Below are positions 13,805 through 28,022 of a stretch of 64,000 bases of DNA, piece after piece; positions within the stretch are counted from its first letter, which is position 1; each line of letters starts with the position of its first letter. The notes beneath the pieces were generated by a model. The model was not told the origin of the DNA. It did not search any database and saw only the letters and a program-made list of their open reading frames with translations. Source of the stretch: Taeniopygia guttata (taxonomy: Eukaryota > Chordata > Aves > Passeriformes > Estrildidae); assembly GCF_048771995.1 (NCBI RefSeq), contig NC_133024.1:40819501-40883500 (forward strand), given 5' to 3'. Position numbers and translations under genes: made by a program.

Positions 13805-13985
13805 GGGACCTAGTGACAAGAGAAAATGGCCTCAGGAGGGGTTAGATTGGACACTAGGGAAAAATTCTCCACTGAAAGGGTGGTCAGGCATTGGAATAGG
13901 CTGCCCAGGAAAGTGGTAGAATCACCATCAGTAGAAGTGTTCAAAAGGAGCATGCAGCTTTTGCTGGGCACCATGTCACCCTAGT
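13805..13985 (+). mobile_element. CR1 LINE 3' fragment, truncated at both ends
   Basis: The segment matches the CR1 3' region in order: 'gtgacaagagaaaatggcct', 'ttagattggacactaggga', 'gggtggtcaggcattggaa', 'ggctgcccaggaaagtggt' and 'agaagtgttcaaaaggag'. It stops before the usual terminal tail. Insertion is in the plus orientation. Confidence 0.85.
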
Positions 13986-14606
13986 AAGATAAGAGAGAGA
14001 AAAACCTCAAGAGATTATCATGTCAGCCTCCAGACTGTGACTGGATGTGTCTTAGCACTCCTCAATAACTTTATCTTGACCAGAAACTTTCAGGAGACTT
14101 TGAAAAGCTTCAACAGTTTTTGATATCTTTGTAAAATAACATTGCCCCAGTCATCACAGGAGATTTAACAGCTCCATTTAAAACTAAACAAAGAAGATTT
14201 TGGAGTATAAAAAATCATATTGACTAAAACTCTGGCATTCTGAGAGCACTTGGGACCTGAATGGAATTAAAAAATAAATACATGCAGCACTGTGTAGGCA
14301 ATGAAAGCCTTACCTTGGGATTATTTGGTTTATAACTTGTCCCACGCAAATTGCCAAGTTAGCAGTCAAAGGAATGACAGATTGAAGGCTGCCAGGCAAT
14401 TCTATCTTGCCTTCAAACATACATTATTTATACTTATTCATTGTAATATATAGTCATCAGGTAAATATGGCTACAAATTAACTTCCCTGCAGAAGCACAT
14501 AATGAAAATATTCAGTGAATGATCAACCAGCTTGTGCTATGCAAAAGAAGCTTGGAGCTGAGACTAATTTTTGAAAGAAAATATTATTTCAGGTTTTCTT
14601 GTTTCA

Positions 14607-14646
<40 letters not shown>

Positions 14647-17600
14647 TCAGATTTCCTATTGTAAAACTTTGAAAACAACTGTTTTGAGATCAACAGGAAA
14701 AAAAATCTTAGATATATTTATCTACATATTTGTGCACTGTGCTTTCCTTTCTGAATTTTCATGTTTAAATTCTATCTTCTTCTAGAAACACCTAGGGCAA
14801 AGCCCTGCAGAGGTAGATACCTCCTTGCCAGCTGTGGCCAAGAGCAGAGGGGCTGGAAGCACTGGGAGCCACGCAGGCACACACATCTGTTTTGAAGTGC
14901 ACAGGAGCCTGTCACACACTGCACACTGTGAGGGTGGTGTAGGAACCCTGAACACTCTCCTGACAAATGGTGAGCATTTCAGTACCCACTACATCATGTG
15001 GCAAGGAGTCACACACCTCTTTGCCTGATTAACTCTAGTGAAAATAGACATTGCATTTCACTTGTCTTGAACTTGTTCTCTACAAATTTCATTTAATGTT
15101 GACTGATTTTTTTTTTTTTTGTAAATTGTAACTTACAAAAAATTAGGAGTAATTTTCTGGTCACTTTATTCCTATTTATATTTTGTAATTTTTTCCTTAA
15201 TTCTTCCTATTCTTGAGCAGAAAAAGTGTTGCTCATTCAAGTACTCCTTGTGTGAAATTGTTCCCAAAGCTCCAAGCCCTTGCATCCCTTCTTGAAGCCT
15301 TTCCATTCCTACACTATCATTTTCAACAGAGAAAACTGATAACAGAATTACAGACATGAGCCCAAGCAGGAATTATCCAGTGCATAATGTTGTTGTCTCC
15401 TCCGTTCTCCAGTCTCTATAACTTTCAACCAACTTTTCTGGTCAAGCTGATCAAACTGGAACACACTGACCTTAACAAAAGATAACACTTAAATGTGTTC
15501 TAAAAAACACCCTGGTGAGAATGGTGTGTTCTAGGAACAAGGGGGAATTGGTAGATAAATCATTCCTGGAACTTTCCCTTATTTCTGCTTCTCAATAACT
15601 TACCACTCTGGCATTTCTTGCCCCACTGTGTTATGAGCAAAGGACACATCTAAACTGAGATAATTCTTCTCTCCACCTAGAGTGATTAGAGAGGCAATTA
15701 TGCTTTTGGGGCAGTCCAAGTAAATATCTAAAGGGAGCTAGGTCAATGGTACCCTAAAAGTATCCAGTTATCTCCATTCACCACTGTGAAGGAAACAGAT
15801 ACCCACTGGACTGAATCCAGGTATCCATGGTCAGCTGGCAGGAACCCCAACCCTGGGGACAGTGGGCTGTATCTAGAACAGTCAGATGAGTGTTGTGCTG
15901 TTTGCTGGTGACATCTCTGTGTGCACCTCTCCCTGCATGAAGAGGAGGAGGTGGCTGGAGAAGGTGTTCAGGGTGACACTGGGAACCAGAGCTTGGAGTC
16001 TTGGGCAGCACCAGGGATGGGGGATTGTTGGAGCAGGGTCAATGGTGATGTGGGGATGACTGGAGTGTGAGTGTGTGGAGGCTACAGAGTAACGGGGATT
16101 AATGCAAGAGCCAGAAGGGCTCTAGAGGGCTCTCACTGGATTTGAGTTATCAGGAGGGTGCTGGGATATTCAGATGATACTGGAGCTGAATCCTGAGGGA
16201 TAATGGTCACTGGAGGAGTGGTATTGGGAAGATGCTGAAGTGCAGAATGAAGACAGATTAGCATTATAGGGACAGAGTTTTAGCTTTATCTTGATTGAAA
16301 ATATTGGAGTGACAAGCTGGTGGAGTGGTGAGAGAACAATGACTGTTGACTTGGCTGAGGAAGAAAGAGACCATTAGGACCCAGGGGTAAGGAAAGGGTT
16401 AATGGCCATTGCTTCTGGCCTTTCTTCAGTTCTTCCTCCATAACTGCTCTGTGCTGTGCTTCAGGGCTGGAAGCAATGCCTGGCCTGGCATCAGGACCTT
16501 TTGTCACCTCTGTGCAGCCCAGCCTAGGGACAGCTGCTCTTCTTTCCTCACCAAGCAGCAAAGAAGGGAGCACAGACAGCCAGTCTGGCTCTGCACCGCC
16601 TCTCACTCCTCATTTCTCCTGCAGCATTAGGGGAGAGCATGCATGAGAGATGGCAGAGATTTTGCCCTGATTCAAAGCTGAGGTGCTCCAATGAGAAGTG
16701 CTAATCCATCTCTCTGCTGGAGAATTGAAGCTTTAGACCTAATCAAGGAAAAGTAGTTAGAGGTTTTCAGCCAGTGCAGAAAACCTGCCCTTTCCCCTGT
16801 GAGCAGGAAAAATCACACAGGCCAGTTGACTTCCTGATTTTTCTTGGAGGTGACCTCAGCTCTGCTCTGGAAAGGACAGGGTAGCTGTCACCAATATGTC
16901 TTTCCTTCCTTCCTCATCCTCCTGCCCACCCTGCACCTCTTATCCCACCAGTCACCCTGTTTCAGGTTCCTGGGCTCTTTGCTAGGCTGGGTCATTAGCA
17001 GTTACCTTTCCAGTTCCTTGTGTCATCACAGTTTGATTCTGCATGGTTTGTTATCCAAGTGCCTTTTTACTTTGGTACCTCAGCCTCACTTCCCTGCTCA
17101 CACCCACCTCCAGCCTTGAGCCCCCCAAGGCAGTGGCAGCCTGGGCACCCAGAGGCGGCTCCTGCCCTGCTCAGGACCTGTGGCAGCACTGGAGGCAGGC
17201 ATCATCCAGATCTGCTGGGGACAGGCCAGTGAGGGCCTGGATTGGCACACACTGTGCCCTGTGCTGACATAACCCTCTGAAAATTCATCTGCCAAGCTGA
17301 CAAGTCTCGGCTAAACTATATGAGCTGAGGCTTTTTGAAAACACATTTATAACTTGGCTACATCTTCTGGCATCGGGGTGACCTACCCCCGTTTTGCCAA
17401 ATTTCAAGCTCTTGCTCAAATAAACAGTTGCCTAATCTTGCCCTGGAAACCACAGAACCATTTTTACTGAAACTGCCTTCCCCCTTCCTCCTCCCAAAAG
17501 AAAATGGAAGGGGAAAGAATCAGCCTGAGGCCAAGCCTTGGCAAAAGACATTTCAGAGTGGATGAGTAACATGGAACAAACTTAGCAGCAACTGAAAGCA

Positions 17601-20600
17601 GGAGCTGGTAACAAGAACTGTCAGGCGGGGGTAATTGCAAGCACTGCTACCAACTCTATCTGCAATGTGCATCACCCAGAGAAGGAGGGAAGTGCATAAA
17701 TGGTAAAAACCATTTTATGTAACCTGCAGAATTGGATGCATGCCTTGGAGTGTCTGGTTCTCATCCTCCTTCATCTATCATTAGCTTCCCTTCATCACTT
17801 CTTGCAGCTGTGCTCTTCCTCCTTTGCAGCTCCTTGTATTCTCCTATCAGCTCTTGAACATCAGCTTTGGGTGGCATTTGTATCTGAGATCTCTTGTCTT
17901 TTGCTTTTTTCTCCTCATTCTGCTAATATTCATCTCTGAAAAGATTAAAAGGTTTGCTCAACTCAGCTGAGAATATTTGGGGTCCATTTTAAAAAAGAGC
18001 TATGAAAAGGAGGCAAATCTACAATTCATTCTGACTACACTAACAATTATGATACTGAGTTTCATAGGGCAATTTATGTAAAGCTGCTTCCAGACCATGA
18101 ACCATTATTTAAAGGAAGAGGGCAAAAAATCAGTAAGGAAGCCATGGACATTTTAGATTAGACTAGCTCCATTTAAATGAGGCACTTTTAGTAAAATCTG
18201 GTTTCTTCCCAAAATCAGAAATATTACTAGATGCTTCATTTCAGTCCCAGCCTATTTTGTAATGATTTTTAAAATTCCTGATGATGAGAAAAATCTGCAT
18301 GTGAGAAGCAAAGAAGAAATAAGTGACTTACAATTTTGCACATGAATGAACTTCAGATAAAGGCAACTAAAAAACTTGATAGTCTATAACACCCATCTAG
18401 TCTATAACACCCAAACACTGTCTGAGTCTCTTTTATATCACCTTCAGATATATAAACTGAAAAATAAGATAGTAGATACAAGTGGCATATTTAGGAGATT
18501 TGTCGCTCACCAGTGACACAGGATAAACTATCTACAGGACAACTTGGTTAGCCAGCTCTACTTTGGATTCACAGAAGATTAAGTCTGCCCAGTCATTTGT
18601 AGAAAGGATTCAGCCATTTCACAGCTGTAAATCCAGGAGACATTTTCTTCATTATCTAGTGTGATATCTAGCATAACACTTTCCTGGATTGATGTTTACT
18701 CAATTAGATCATCACGTTCATGAAAAAGCAATATCCAGATACTATTTTATGGTAGCTCTGCATACTTCTCAGACTGAGCCCCCAGGTTTTGCATCTATAA
18801 TGCTCTCAGGTGAACTGTGGGTGTAATTGGAGTGTTACCTACTTCGATGGCGCCTGCTTAATGGCAATGAATCCCTGTGATGTGGAGCTACCCAGCTGCT
18901 GGGTAACACCAGCAGCTTAATTGTGGTCATACAAGTGGACATCTCCTTTGGGATGAGAACCATTCCACCAGCTGCAATGGTGGAACAAGAGCATTTCTTT
19001 CAAAAATAGCCCATTGCATTTCAGTAGTACATTCCTTTACATTATTTGCTGTTAAACTAATCTACAGTCTACACTAACCAATGCAAGTACCTGGGTTTTC
19101 TGTGGGTGCACTCACTTCTCCCACTCACTTGGAGCAAAGGGAACACACTGCATTGAGGAAGCAACTGCTTTGCACAGCTGCTTTGCAAAGGTATGAAGAT
19201 GTTGGGAGGTTGGCAGATATTGTCAGAATGGAGACCAAGACATCAAATCAGAACTGCAGGGAATCCACAATTTTCTTTATTTATGACTAAAGTTCTATCT
19301 AAAGTTCTATGACTTTATTTATTTCTCAAGTTCTATGACTTTACCCTCCATTTACATTCTTTGCCTTTCTGGTTTCTTCCTTCACTTCTGGAAAAGGTGC
19401 ATGTAATCTGGTGGTTTGGTAGGCGGCACCATGAACTAGAGGGAAGTGGCACAGTGTGGCATTGCGTGCTGGGTCGTGCTGGCTGGATCTTGGTCTGTTT
19501 CCTTTCCATGTCTGTTTTCTGTTATCCAATTAATGGTGTTTGTGAGGAACAAGCTCTGAATGAGAAGGTTAATTGCTTATTGGTGCCTCCTGGGGAGGAT
19601 CAGATGGGGCAGGGGACAGGGTGAGAAGCCGATTGGTCCCCAGGCAGGGAAATGGTGAGCGCTGTTAAGTCAGACAGGTTCAGGTCTCTGGGCTGCATTT
19701 CCATGGAAGTGCAGTTGGGAAATAAAACATATTGCTGCAGCTCTGAGCAGAATTGCAGTAGGTGAGAGAGTCTGAAGGTTTGAGCCAGCCACGTGGCAAG
19801 AGGGGTAAGAAAGACCTGAATCATATACTCCATCTGTGCTTTTTAAAGCCCTTGTACTCCTAGTATGAAAATCAAGGCACAAACTCTTTGCTTTCCTTAA
19901 GTCGTTGCCACAGCTGGGTGAGCAGGAACAATAACTTCATTGTATTCAAATGCATTTGTGGTCCATTCATATATTTTCCTATTTCTGTGAGTTACCGGGA
20001 CAGCTGTGAGAGAGCACAATCTCTCCTTTAATCAGCCTTGTTCCAAGGGAGGCCTGGGAACTGCAAGGTCACAGATGCTGGCCTGTGAAACTGCTGAATG
20101 AACCTGGCAGCAGCAGCTCTGTTTACACAGAAAGCTGGTACACAAACAGCTGGGCAGTGCACGGTGAGGAGAGACAAAATGCAGGCCCTCTGCTCCAGCC
20201 AGAACCAAGATCAAGTGTGCTTTCTGAACAAGCTTTATAATAGATCTCCCAGATGTTGAGAACCAGATGCTTAAGGATCTTCCTATTCCAAATGGAGGCT
20301 GGACGGGGCATTAGACACCCACCTTCCCTGTATGCAACATTTAGGAGGACTCAAATGATCCAAAATGCCAACAGGTAAAGCAAGAGTTGAGAAGCTTCTT
20401 GTAATGAACCAACAAGAAGTTCTAGGGACACATTTGTTAAAATACTGCCTTTCAGGGATTTCATTGCCTTGCTTAAGTCCATAGCTCAGATGGCTTCCCT
20501 TCAGCCCAGCTGCCTTTGCAATTTATTTGTTTTAGAAGAGAGAAAGTGGTTGATGCTGTTGTGATAGGAGATACTGCACAGGATCTAATACACTTACTGC

Positions 20601-23236
20601 CCATCCCTGCTGATTTTGAACTATTTCAGTGTCCCAGTGTGTCCAGGTCTCCAGCTCCATGAGTTGTGCAGTGCCCAGGAACAAGTCAGGAGTTGTGCTC
20701 TTGTGGCTGCACTCGTGTGCCATCAGCTGAAAGGGTGAACCAGCCCTGGCACCTGGGCCACCAGGCTGAGGCCCCTGGCCTGGTAGCCTGCTCATGTACA
20801 GGATGCAGAGGACCTGCTGTGAATTCCCTCCTTACTCTGAAGTTTTAAATGAGTACAACCAACATGTCTGGGTTGTAGATAACTTGCAATAATGCCACAA
20901 TATGCCAGTCTTCCTACAGATGCTTCAATTATCAAGCAGTCAAGCATTATAGAGTGCTCAGGCTGAAGACATAAATGCCATGTCTGGTAGGGTACAGTGG
21001 CAGGTAGGTAGGAAGTGGATTTTCTTCCACCAAACTACCTTAACATGCAAAATACTAGTCCTTCTCACTTTCTTTAGGCACATGAATAGTTGTCTATGGC
21101 TGCATTATTTCGGATTCAAGTAGTGAGATGTTTTATAAAGAGCTGAGAAATCTACCTGACCTGACTGAGCAGTTCACTTGACCCTCAGAGCTGTGTGAGC
21201 AGGACAAAGGAGAAGTACATGACACAGATTAGCAAGAACTACAATTTGTACACTTGGAATCTCTGAAGGGAATTTTTTTCCCTCCTTCATTCAAAGCTGA
21301 GAGGGCCTGAGGCGTCAGCTCAAATGCTTCTATTTTAAGCAGGCAGGCTGTGTGTGATAAGCAAGCAGCAAATGTGCTATTAAATGTGGAATTTGCAGAA
21401 AGGGTGTGTGTAGTGTGCCCTGGAGCTGCTGCCAGGAGAGATCTCCTGGCTACAGCAGTGAGGTCAGGTATCCCAAAGGATACTCACCAGTCACCCAAGT
21501 GTTACCCTTTTATAGGATGTATTTTGGGAACCTTGCCACTCCTTGTCTCCCGCATCAACTTGAAGATTCCCCTCTTGGAAAGGAGCCATCTCTGCCTACT
21601 TTCCACCAACTTGGTGAGAGGGGACATGGGCCAGCATGGGGGTCCTGCTGCCAGAATGCCCTGAGCTTTCACCTTCTCCCTGGCTTATGTCAGGCAAAGG
21701 TAAGTGTCCCATAAGGAGACAGCATGTGCTCTGGTGGAGTAGCACAAAGGGCCCTCTGGGCTGTGGTGTAATCCAAAGAACAGATCCATAACAGGTAAGT
21801 CACAGGGCACAGAGCTGGCCAAAGCTTTCGGCAGAAGTGTGCCAGTAAAACACATAGAATATAGGTGGGAGGGTGAGAGAACTTTTACTTAATTCAACAA
21901 ACTATCTTATCTGGTGCCAGGGGAAAGCAGTTCTTGTGTAGCTACAGCTGCTACATGGCTTCATATATCTGCTGTGAGCAGCATTAAAAGCTGTCCAAGG
22001 CCAGCCACCCGCAACAGTTACTGTTCAAAAGACCACAGAGTGGTCAGGGTGTAAGAAACACTTTGAAACACTACATTAAGCAGGACTTTTTCCTGTGATT
22101 TAAGGAACCCACTCATTTACCTACCAGGGCACTGATTTCAAAGGAAAAACAAAGCTGGCAGAAAACACTGAGAAGTGTCTGAGCAATATCTGAGCTATTT
22201 CTGAGGCAACTGAAATTCTGAATTAAAAATTATAAATCGTGTTTGTTTTCTATTGTGGTCATATTTATTACAGATATTATGTTTGTATTTGCAAATCTAA
22301 TGTTTTCTGGGAAGATTTTTCAGACTTTGGGATCACATGCAGTCTAACAGAAATGCCTAGTTTGGTGAAGGGATATGTGAGAACTTCCTGAGATATTTGT
22401 CAATAAGAAGAACACCACGGGTGAGGTTGGGACACTGCTCAGGGCTCCTGCTCTGAGATGGGACTATTGCCTGCCAGGACACCCATGCACACAGTCTCAA
22501 AAATGAACTTTTTTCCCTTATTTGTCCACCCGGTGGTGCTAAAACACCACCAGTCCCCTTTTGGCATTTCCTCACCGGCCTGTGTTAGGCAGAGTGTCGG
22601 TGATGTTCAAGTCACTGCTTTAAAAAGGTACCTCTGCAAATCCGAGGGTCAGGAAACCAAATTAGCTCCCCGGGTCTCTGCTTTGTACTCGTTGCTACAT
22701 TTCCAATGGAGCAGAGATAAGACTTGTCATGCCTAATTACACAGGATGGGATTAGCAAACCCATTATCTTTTTCTCTATTGTTGATCATAATTTAATTAA
22801 TTTGGGATTCTGTGTTAATTTTAGAGAAAGAGAATTCACTTTTTACTATTTTAGTTTTCAGAAAGAGTTGACAGAGAAGAATTGGCTCTGCTAGGCAAAA
22901 TTACGGGGGAAATTTTTTTCTTTTTCTGTTAACCAACTGATTAAAAAATATAAATTGAAAACCCCCAAACTTTAGTCTTTGATACACAGTTTTCTTTGGG
23001 TTCAATTTCTTTTAAACTAACGTATAGTTGAGCTGAATCAGTATTCAGCAGAGAGCCCACTGTATAGAGTGGCACACTATGAGAAGGACTGGCATTTGAA
23101 CTGCCAGGAATGTTTCCTAGCCGTAATTTTCAGAGTCAACACTCAGAAAATGGCAAGTGGCTGAGTATGACTGAAAGAGAGGATTCTCTGAAGTTAAAGT
23201 CATTGAGGAAAAACCTTTATAGCATGTGATGTGACT
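13986..23236. other. Intergenic, no gene seen apart from simple repeats
   Basis: More than 9 kb without a recognisable gene. Base composition rises toward 50% GC in 15.8-17.3 kb and 19.4-21.8 kb, where many short, mutually overlapping frames occur on both strands. That pattern is expected from composition alone. Two 16-bp direct copies 18 bp apart sit at 18380-18413. No CR1 end was found in this interval. Confidence 0.55.
14609..14638. repeat. (AC)15 dinucleotide microsatellite
   Basis: Thirty bases of uninterrupted AC repeat followed by an A-rich stretch. It is likely length-polymorphic. Confidence 0.97.
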
Positions 23237-23476
23237 GTAGAAGGTGGGCTTAGATTGGATATTAGGAAGAAATTATTTCCTGTGAGTGTGGTGAGACACT
23301 GAAACAGGCTGCCCAGAAAAGTTGTGGATGACCCATCCTTGGAAGTGTTCAAAGCTGGGTTAGTGGTTGTTTAAGCAACCTGGTCCAGTGAAAGGTGTCC
23401 TTCCCCATGGCAGCAGGGCTGAAACAAAATAATCTTTACGATCTCTTCCAGCCTTTCTATAATTCTATGAATTCAT
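23237..23476 (+). mobile_element. CR1 LINE 3' end with its tail
   Basis: The sequence runs through the typical CR1 3' landmarks: 'ggcttagattggatattagg', 'tggtgagacactgaaacagg', 'ctgcccagaaaagttgtgga', 'cttggaagtgttcaaagctg', 'ccatggcagcagggctg', and the tail 'tctataattctatgaattc'. It is 5'-truncated, as most CR1 copies are. The tail shows the short ATTCTATG-type repeat used by CR1. Confidence 0.92.
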
Positions 23477-25104
23477 GTAATAGAACTGTATAGAAAAGTG
23501 CAATAGTACCTCTAAACTCTGGTATGATGAAAAAAAAGCCATGCACCCTCAGCTCTTAGCACATGGGTAGTTAAATCCTTGCAGACAATGCTGTACTTTG
23601 TTCTTCCTCTTTACATGAATTTTTACCACATTAACATCCTGTGACAAGAAGCAGCCCTGGAGGTTCGTTGCCTAAGTCATAGCCTATGACCTGCTGATCT
23701 GCATTAACCAAATTCCCAAGAACCACCTCCTGCTCCAGGAATATGGCCACGTGGCAGGACATGGCCTGCCCTGGTTGTCCTTTGAACTGGATACCACACT
23801 GATACATGTCCATAACACTGAGTCAGTGTCTGTGCTCTGCCCACACTGGATCTTTTCCCGTTCACAGGTTGCCCAGGAAACACAGATTTTTACCTGAATC
23901 CTGGCTTCTCCTGTGCTGCAAGTCAACAAGGTCCTGTAAATTCTCTTTGAGAGACAGAGACAGCTGTTTGCAGCACCCTTTTGGGGCACAGATGGGGGAA
24001 GCATAGTCTTGTGGGCTCAGCAGTGGCTGGTTGCAGGAGATGATGGGGAATGTCAAGGAGCAGGCAAGATAGTCTGGCTGTGTTGCTTCCCTCTCTTCAC
24101 AACAGCCTTCCACTGAGGTGTGTGGTCTGCAGCACTTAGGATGACTGTAGCTAGCCCAAGGAACCTCAAGGATGGACTTTGCCTGCTGCATACACTTCTG
24201 CTGGAACAGCAGATGTTCACCATAGAAACACTCCAGCCCTGCAGCAGTGATGTGCATGCCTCCTCTCAGTCCTTGGCTCCATGGACTGGAGAATTCCATA
24301 TTCAGTCTATGAACTCTCACATCCCTTCAGACTCAAAGACAATTCCCACAAATTCTGAGGCTAATGCTGTCAAATAGCATGCTCTCTGGAAGGTTCATTT
24401 CCCAGAAACCAATCTGAAATCTGAAGATTCCACTGAAGCCTCTTTGGCAATAAAATACCACTGACATGCCACATGATTGATCATACTCTGGAAAACACAG
24501 TCCTTGGTGGGAGCAGCCAGAAAATTTTTACTATCTTGACTACTTTTTTGTGATATTTGGCCCCATGCCATACTTTGTAAGTATGTCAAAAGTTTCTATG
24601 TGCCTGAACCTACCTGTGGACTGCTTAGCTTTCCAAAATTCTGATGTGTGAAATGCACTGCTGCATTCTTTTGCAGGACCACCCTCCCAATGAACAGTTA
24701 TTCCTATACCCCTCTCTTCCCTCTGGCTGCCCCAACAGCAGTCACCTCCTGCATTTCATTTTACCTGCTGAACATACAGGATGAGGATGAGATGGCTGAA
24801 CTGCTGCAATGTGAAATGCAGCTGCCATGGCTGGTGAGTACGTGGATCTTCACGTTCAGATGTGGCAGTGGGGACAGTGCCCTTACTGCAGGCCACCCTA
24901 TGACAAGGTGCTTGCTGCTCAGAAAAGGTTTATTGAGACCAGTGCATGTGGCTATCCAGCCTAGGCCTCCCGGGATGGTGTTATATGCGCTGAGGTCTGC
25001 CAAAGGACACCTACAGATAGCATCCTCCTAGGAATATGTTATTGCCATAGCTCATTATATGTAATTGCACCAGTAAAACAATGACCCTTTCCTAATTAGC
25101 TTCT

Positions 25105-25147
25105 AAAAAAAAAAAAAAAAAAACAAAAAAAAACCCCCCAAAAAAAT
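25105..25147. repeat. A-rich homopolymer tract
   Basis: Runs of 19 A and 9 A separated by single C, then CCCCCC and A7. No repeat body is identifiable upstream, so I list it as simple sequence, not as the tail of an element. Confidence 0.9.
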
Positions 25148-26129
25148 AGTGCTTTTTAAAAAGAAACAAAAAAAAAACTAACTCTTGTTCTCATGCCCCA
25201 AAAGGAAGAATTTTAGTTTTGTTTTTCTGCAGTTTTAAATCAAATTCTGTCCCTAATTGAACAAAAGTGCAAAATGAACAGAAACAAAGAGAAAAAAGTA
25301 TCTGAAGACCTGCTGTGTCTACTCATAATTTCCTGCTATAGAATTTCTTGTATTTTCTGTTATTCCTAGAAAGTGCAGCAGACTACAGGTCTGGTTCGTG
25401 AGAACTGAGTTCCTGCCTTTGCTACATAAACCATGCACTAAAAACATTTATATCTGGAACAGCCATTGACTTGTTTATCATTTTCCCTTATCCTCTGACT
25501 TTAGTTATGTTTGCCTCCTAACAATGTTACAAAAATGAAAGACCTTGGAACAACCTCCCTAGTGCCTTAACACTCCCACCTCCTTAGCAATCAAAGAAAG
25601 AAAAACGCACTTTGGGGTGATGCATGTAATCCATTTGAAATGTCTATTTTAGGATTTAATGCAAAAGTCCTAAAGGCGTGTTCTTCTTTCCATTCAACTC
25701 TAAAGACTGACCAACTCAGATATAAATATCTATTCTATAGCCCTTACAGAATTTACTAGATGATTCTCTCTTGTCAATTACATCATTGTAATCTTTGTCC
25801 CTCTCTTTCCTGACATTCAGATTCTGCACCCTTTTTTGGTGTTTCACGAGAGTTTTGTTGGTCAGCAGCTCTTTTTGTTTCTGAGCTGCTGTGGCATGCC
25901 TGCCTTCTCTAGCTCACTGCAGTGCCTGCCATAGTGTTATGTTAGAGAAGACAAACACACATTGCTTTGCAGACACTTGTCTTTTGTTCAACTATTTATT
26001 GAACAGAAGAAATTGGTTTACAATGAATTTTTTTTTGCTTATTTTTGTCTATGAAAAAGCCATAGTCTTTCTCTCTGAGGCTGGGCAAGTACACTATAAC
26101 GTGGGAGGCCTGACAACCTGCAAACAATG

Positions 26130-26150
26130 CAGCTGACAACTTGTCAGCTG
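26130..26150. promoter_or_regulatory. Perfect 21-bp palindrome with two E-boxes
   Basis: Arms CAGCTGACAA and TTGTCAGCTG are exact reverse complements separated by one C. Each arm holds an E-box (CAGCTG, bound by bHLH proteins) and a TGACA/TGTCA core of the kind bound by TALE homeodomain proteins. The sequence facts are direct. A regulatory role is speculative, and the site lies about 7 kb upstream of the BIRC2 promoter. Confidence 0.35.
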
Positions 26151-27946
26151 AAGAATGCTTGTGTGTAATAACTAAAGGGACCAAACAACATTTGACAAAC
26201 AGGATATTGTATAAATGTGCTCATTTTCTGTGTGCAGGAGATTAGCATTGGGTAGAGAGCAGTGGGCTGAAAGGACAGAAACAAAAGAATAGCACTCACA
26301 ATAAAAAAGTACATGTATTCTAGTCTACCAAGTCCTGGCCCACAGGTCTACATGTCTGGATGCAGGATTGAGTAGCTTCATATGTATAAGCACTGTTTCA
26401 CTTTAAAACACATACACATTTTTTAAATTACTCCACAGGAGCCAGCAGAAGGGAAATCACTGTGGTAACACTGAAGTATGCTGCATCTTTTATAGTGATT
26501 GCTGTGTATTCAGAAATGCAGCCTCAGAAGCTGTAACCTCATGAACTGCCTGGGCATGAATACCACTATTGTTTCCAAGTAAGAAAAAAAGAATCACAAA
26601 AACCAGAAACTCCTACAGTCCTGGGCCAATGCCAAACTTTTGTATATACTTTCAAAGGAAGATAACCTGCTTAATTTTGGAAATGTTCTCACAGTAGCTT
26701 GTTTTGTGCTTATAATTGTGTGGCCAAGTGAAAGAGACAGTGTTCTGGAGACCTACACTATCTGTTTGAGAAAGTTCAGACACAAACCATGTTCCTAGTT
26801 AGATATACATTCAAAAATCTATTAGGAAGAGCTTTGAGACAGGACAAAAGGTAGTTTTCTTTAAAATCAAACTAAGGAAGTCATAAGGAAGTGGCAAGAG
26901 GCCAGCATCAAGCCTCAAGACACTGGTACTTTATTCAGACCCTTGCATTTGTACTTCCCAATGTGCAGGTGGTGCTAGAAGTCATGCTGTGTGCCTAAGG
27001 CTTCAACACATTTGATATTGAGACTTCTTCTGTGCCAGCCCTTAGATGGTAATTTAATCTCCAGGATTTCAGAGCCTGAAGGGAGCACAGCACCTTGTGT
27101 CTCAGAAATCGTGGTCTAGTCTGTTTTAAATATGTACTTTATTCTCAGAAAAGGACAAAATCCATCTCATGTCAACTTAAGACATTAATGTTTTTTAAAG
27201 TAGAGACTTAAAGCCTCAAGGGCTAGGGGTTAATTTTCCAGATGCTGTACAAGCACATTTTATCACGTTTTTTCTTTTTGTTCAAAAAATATTCTTATTG
27301 TCTGGTGTTTTAGGAATGGGGTGCTTTCTTTCTTGAGTCTTGCACAACAAAAGGATGGGAGTATCTTACCTCTGCCCTTTTCACATTCTTTGATCTCAGT
27401 GATCTTTAGGACAGTGCTCTTTTCTCTGCTGAAATAATTCAGCAGAGAAACAAAGGACCCTTTGCTTCCCCAAGGCCACCCTACCCTCTGTCTCAGCAGC
27501 ACTGTGGGGCAATGAACACAGCATCTAACTCCTGTTTCCCAAACCAGCTATGCTCACTGCCACTCTGAATTCCTGACCCAAAAATGTTTCAATTTGCATG
27601 CAAACTTCTTTTTCCCCAAACAAAAATCTTTGTTCATAAGGACTGGCATGACCTTTTGGATTATCACAATTAGTAACATTGACCTTCAGATAACAGGCCC
27701 AGATTATTGTACTGAAGGCTGAGATGGTTTTCATTACAGAAAGAGATTAGCTGATTAGGGATGTCTGGTACTGGCTGGTACTGGGATAGATGGATTTTAG
27801 GTCAGTGCAGTCACTGGTTGATGCTAAATTAAGTCCTGTCAGGAACAGAGCAGTTTTTCCAGCTGGTCCACTAAAATCTCCAAGTGAGTGTTCAGCATGA
27901 CATGTCGTGGTATTTTAGCCTGGTTTTGGCATCTCACTTATGCAAT

Positions 27947-28022
27947 CTTTTTTTTGGGGGTTTTTTTTCCTTGTTTTTTTTGGGTTTTTTTGTTGTTTTT
28001 TTTTTTTTGTTGTTTTTTTTTA
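27947..28022. repeat. T/G-rich low-complexity tract
   Basis: T runs broken by GGGGG, GGG, CC and single G. It is low-complexity and yields spurious F-rich or K-rich frames on the two strands. Confidence 0.9.

Noticed and set aside
23862-23885. Possible inverted CR1 landmark 'ggttgcccaggaaac'
   Set aside because: No other CR1 landmark is found in order on either side, so the match is taken as chance.
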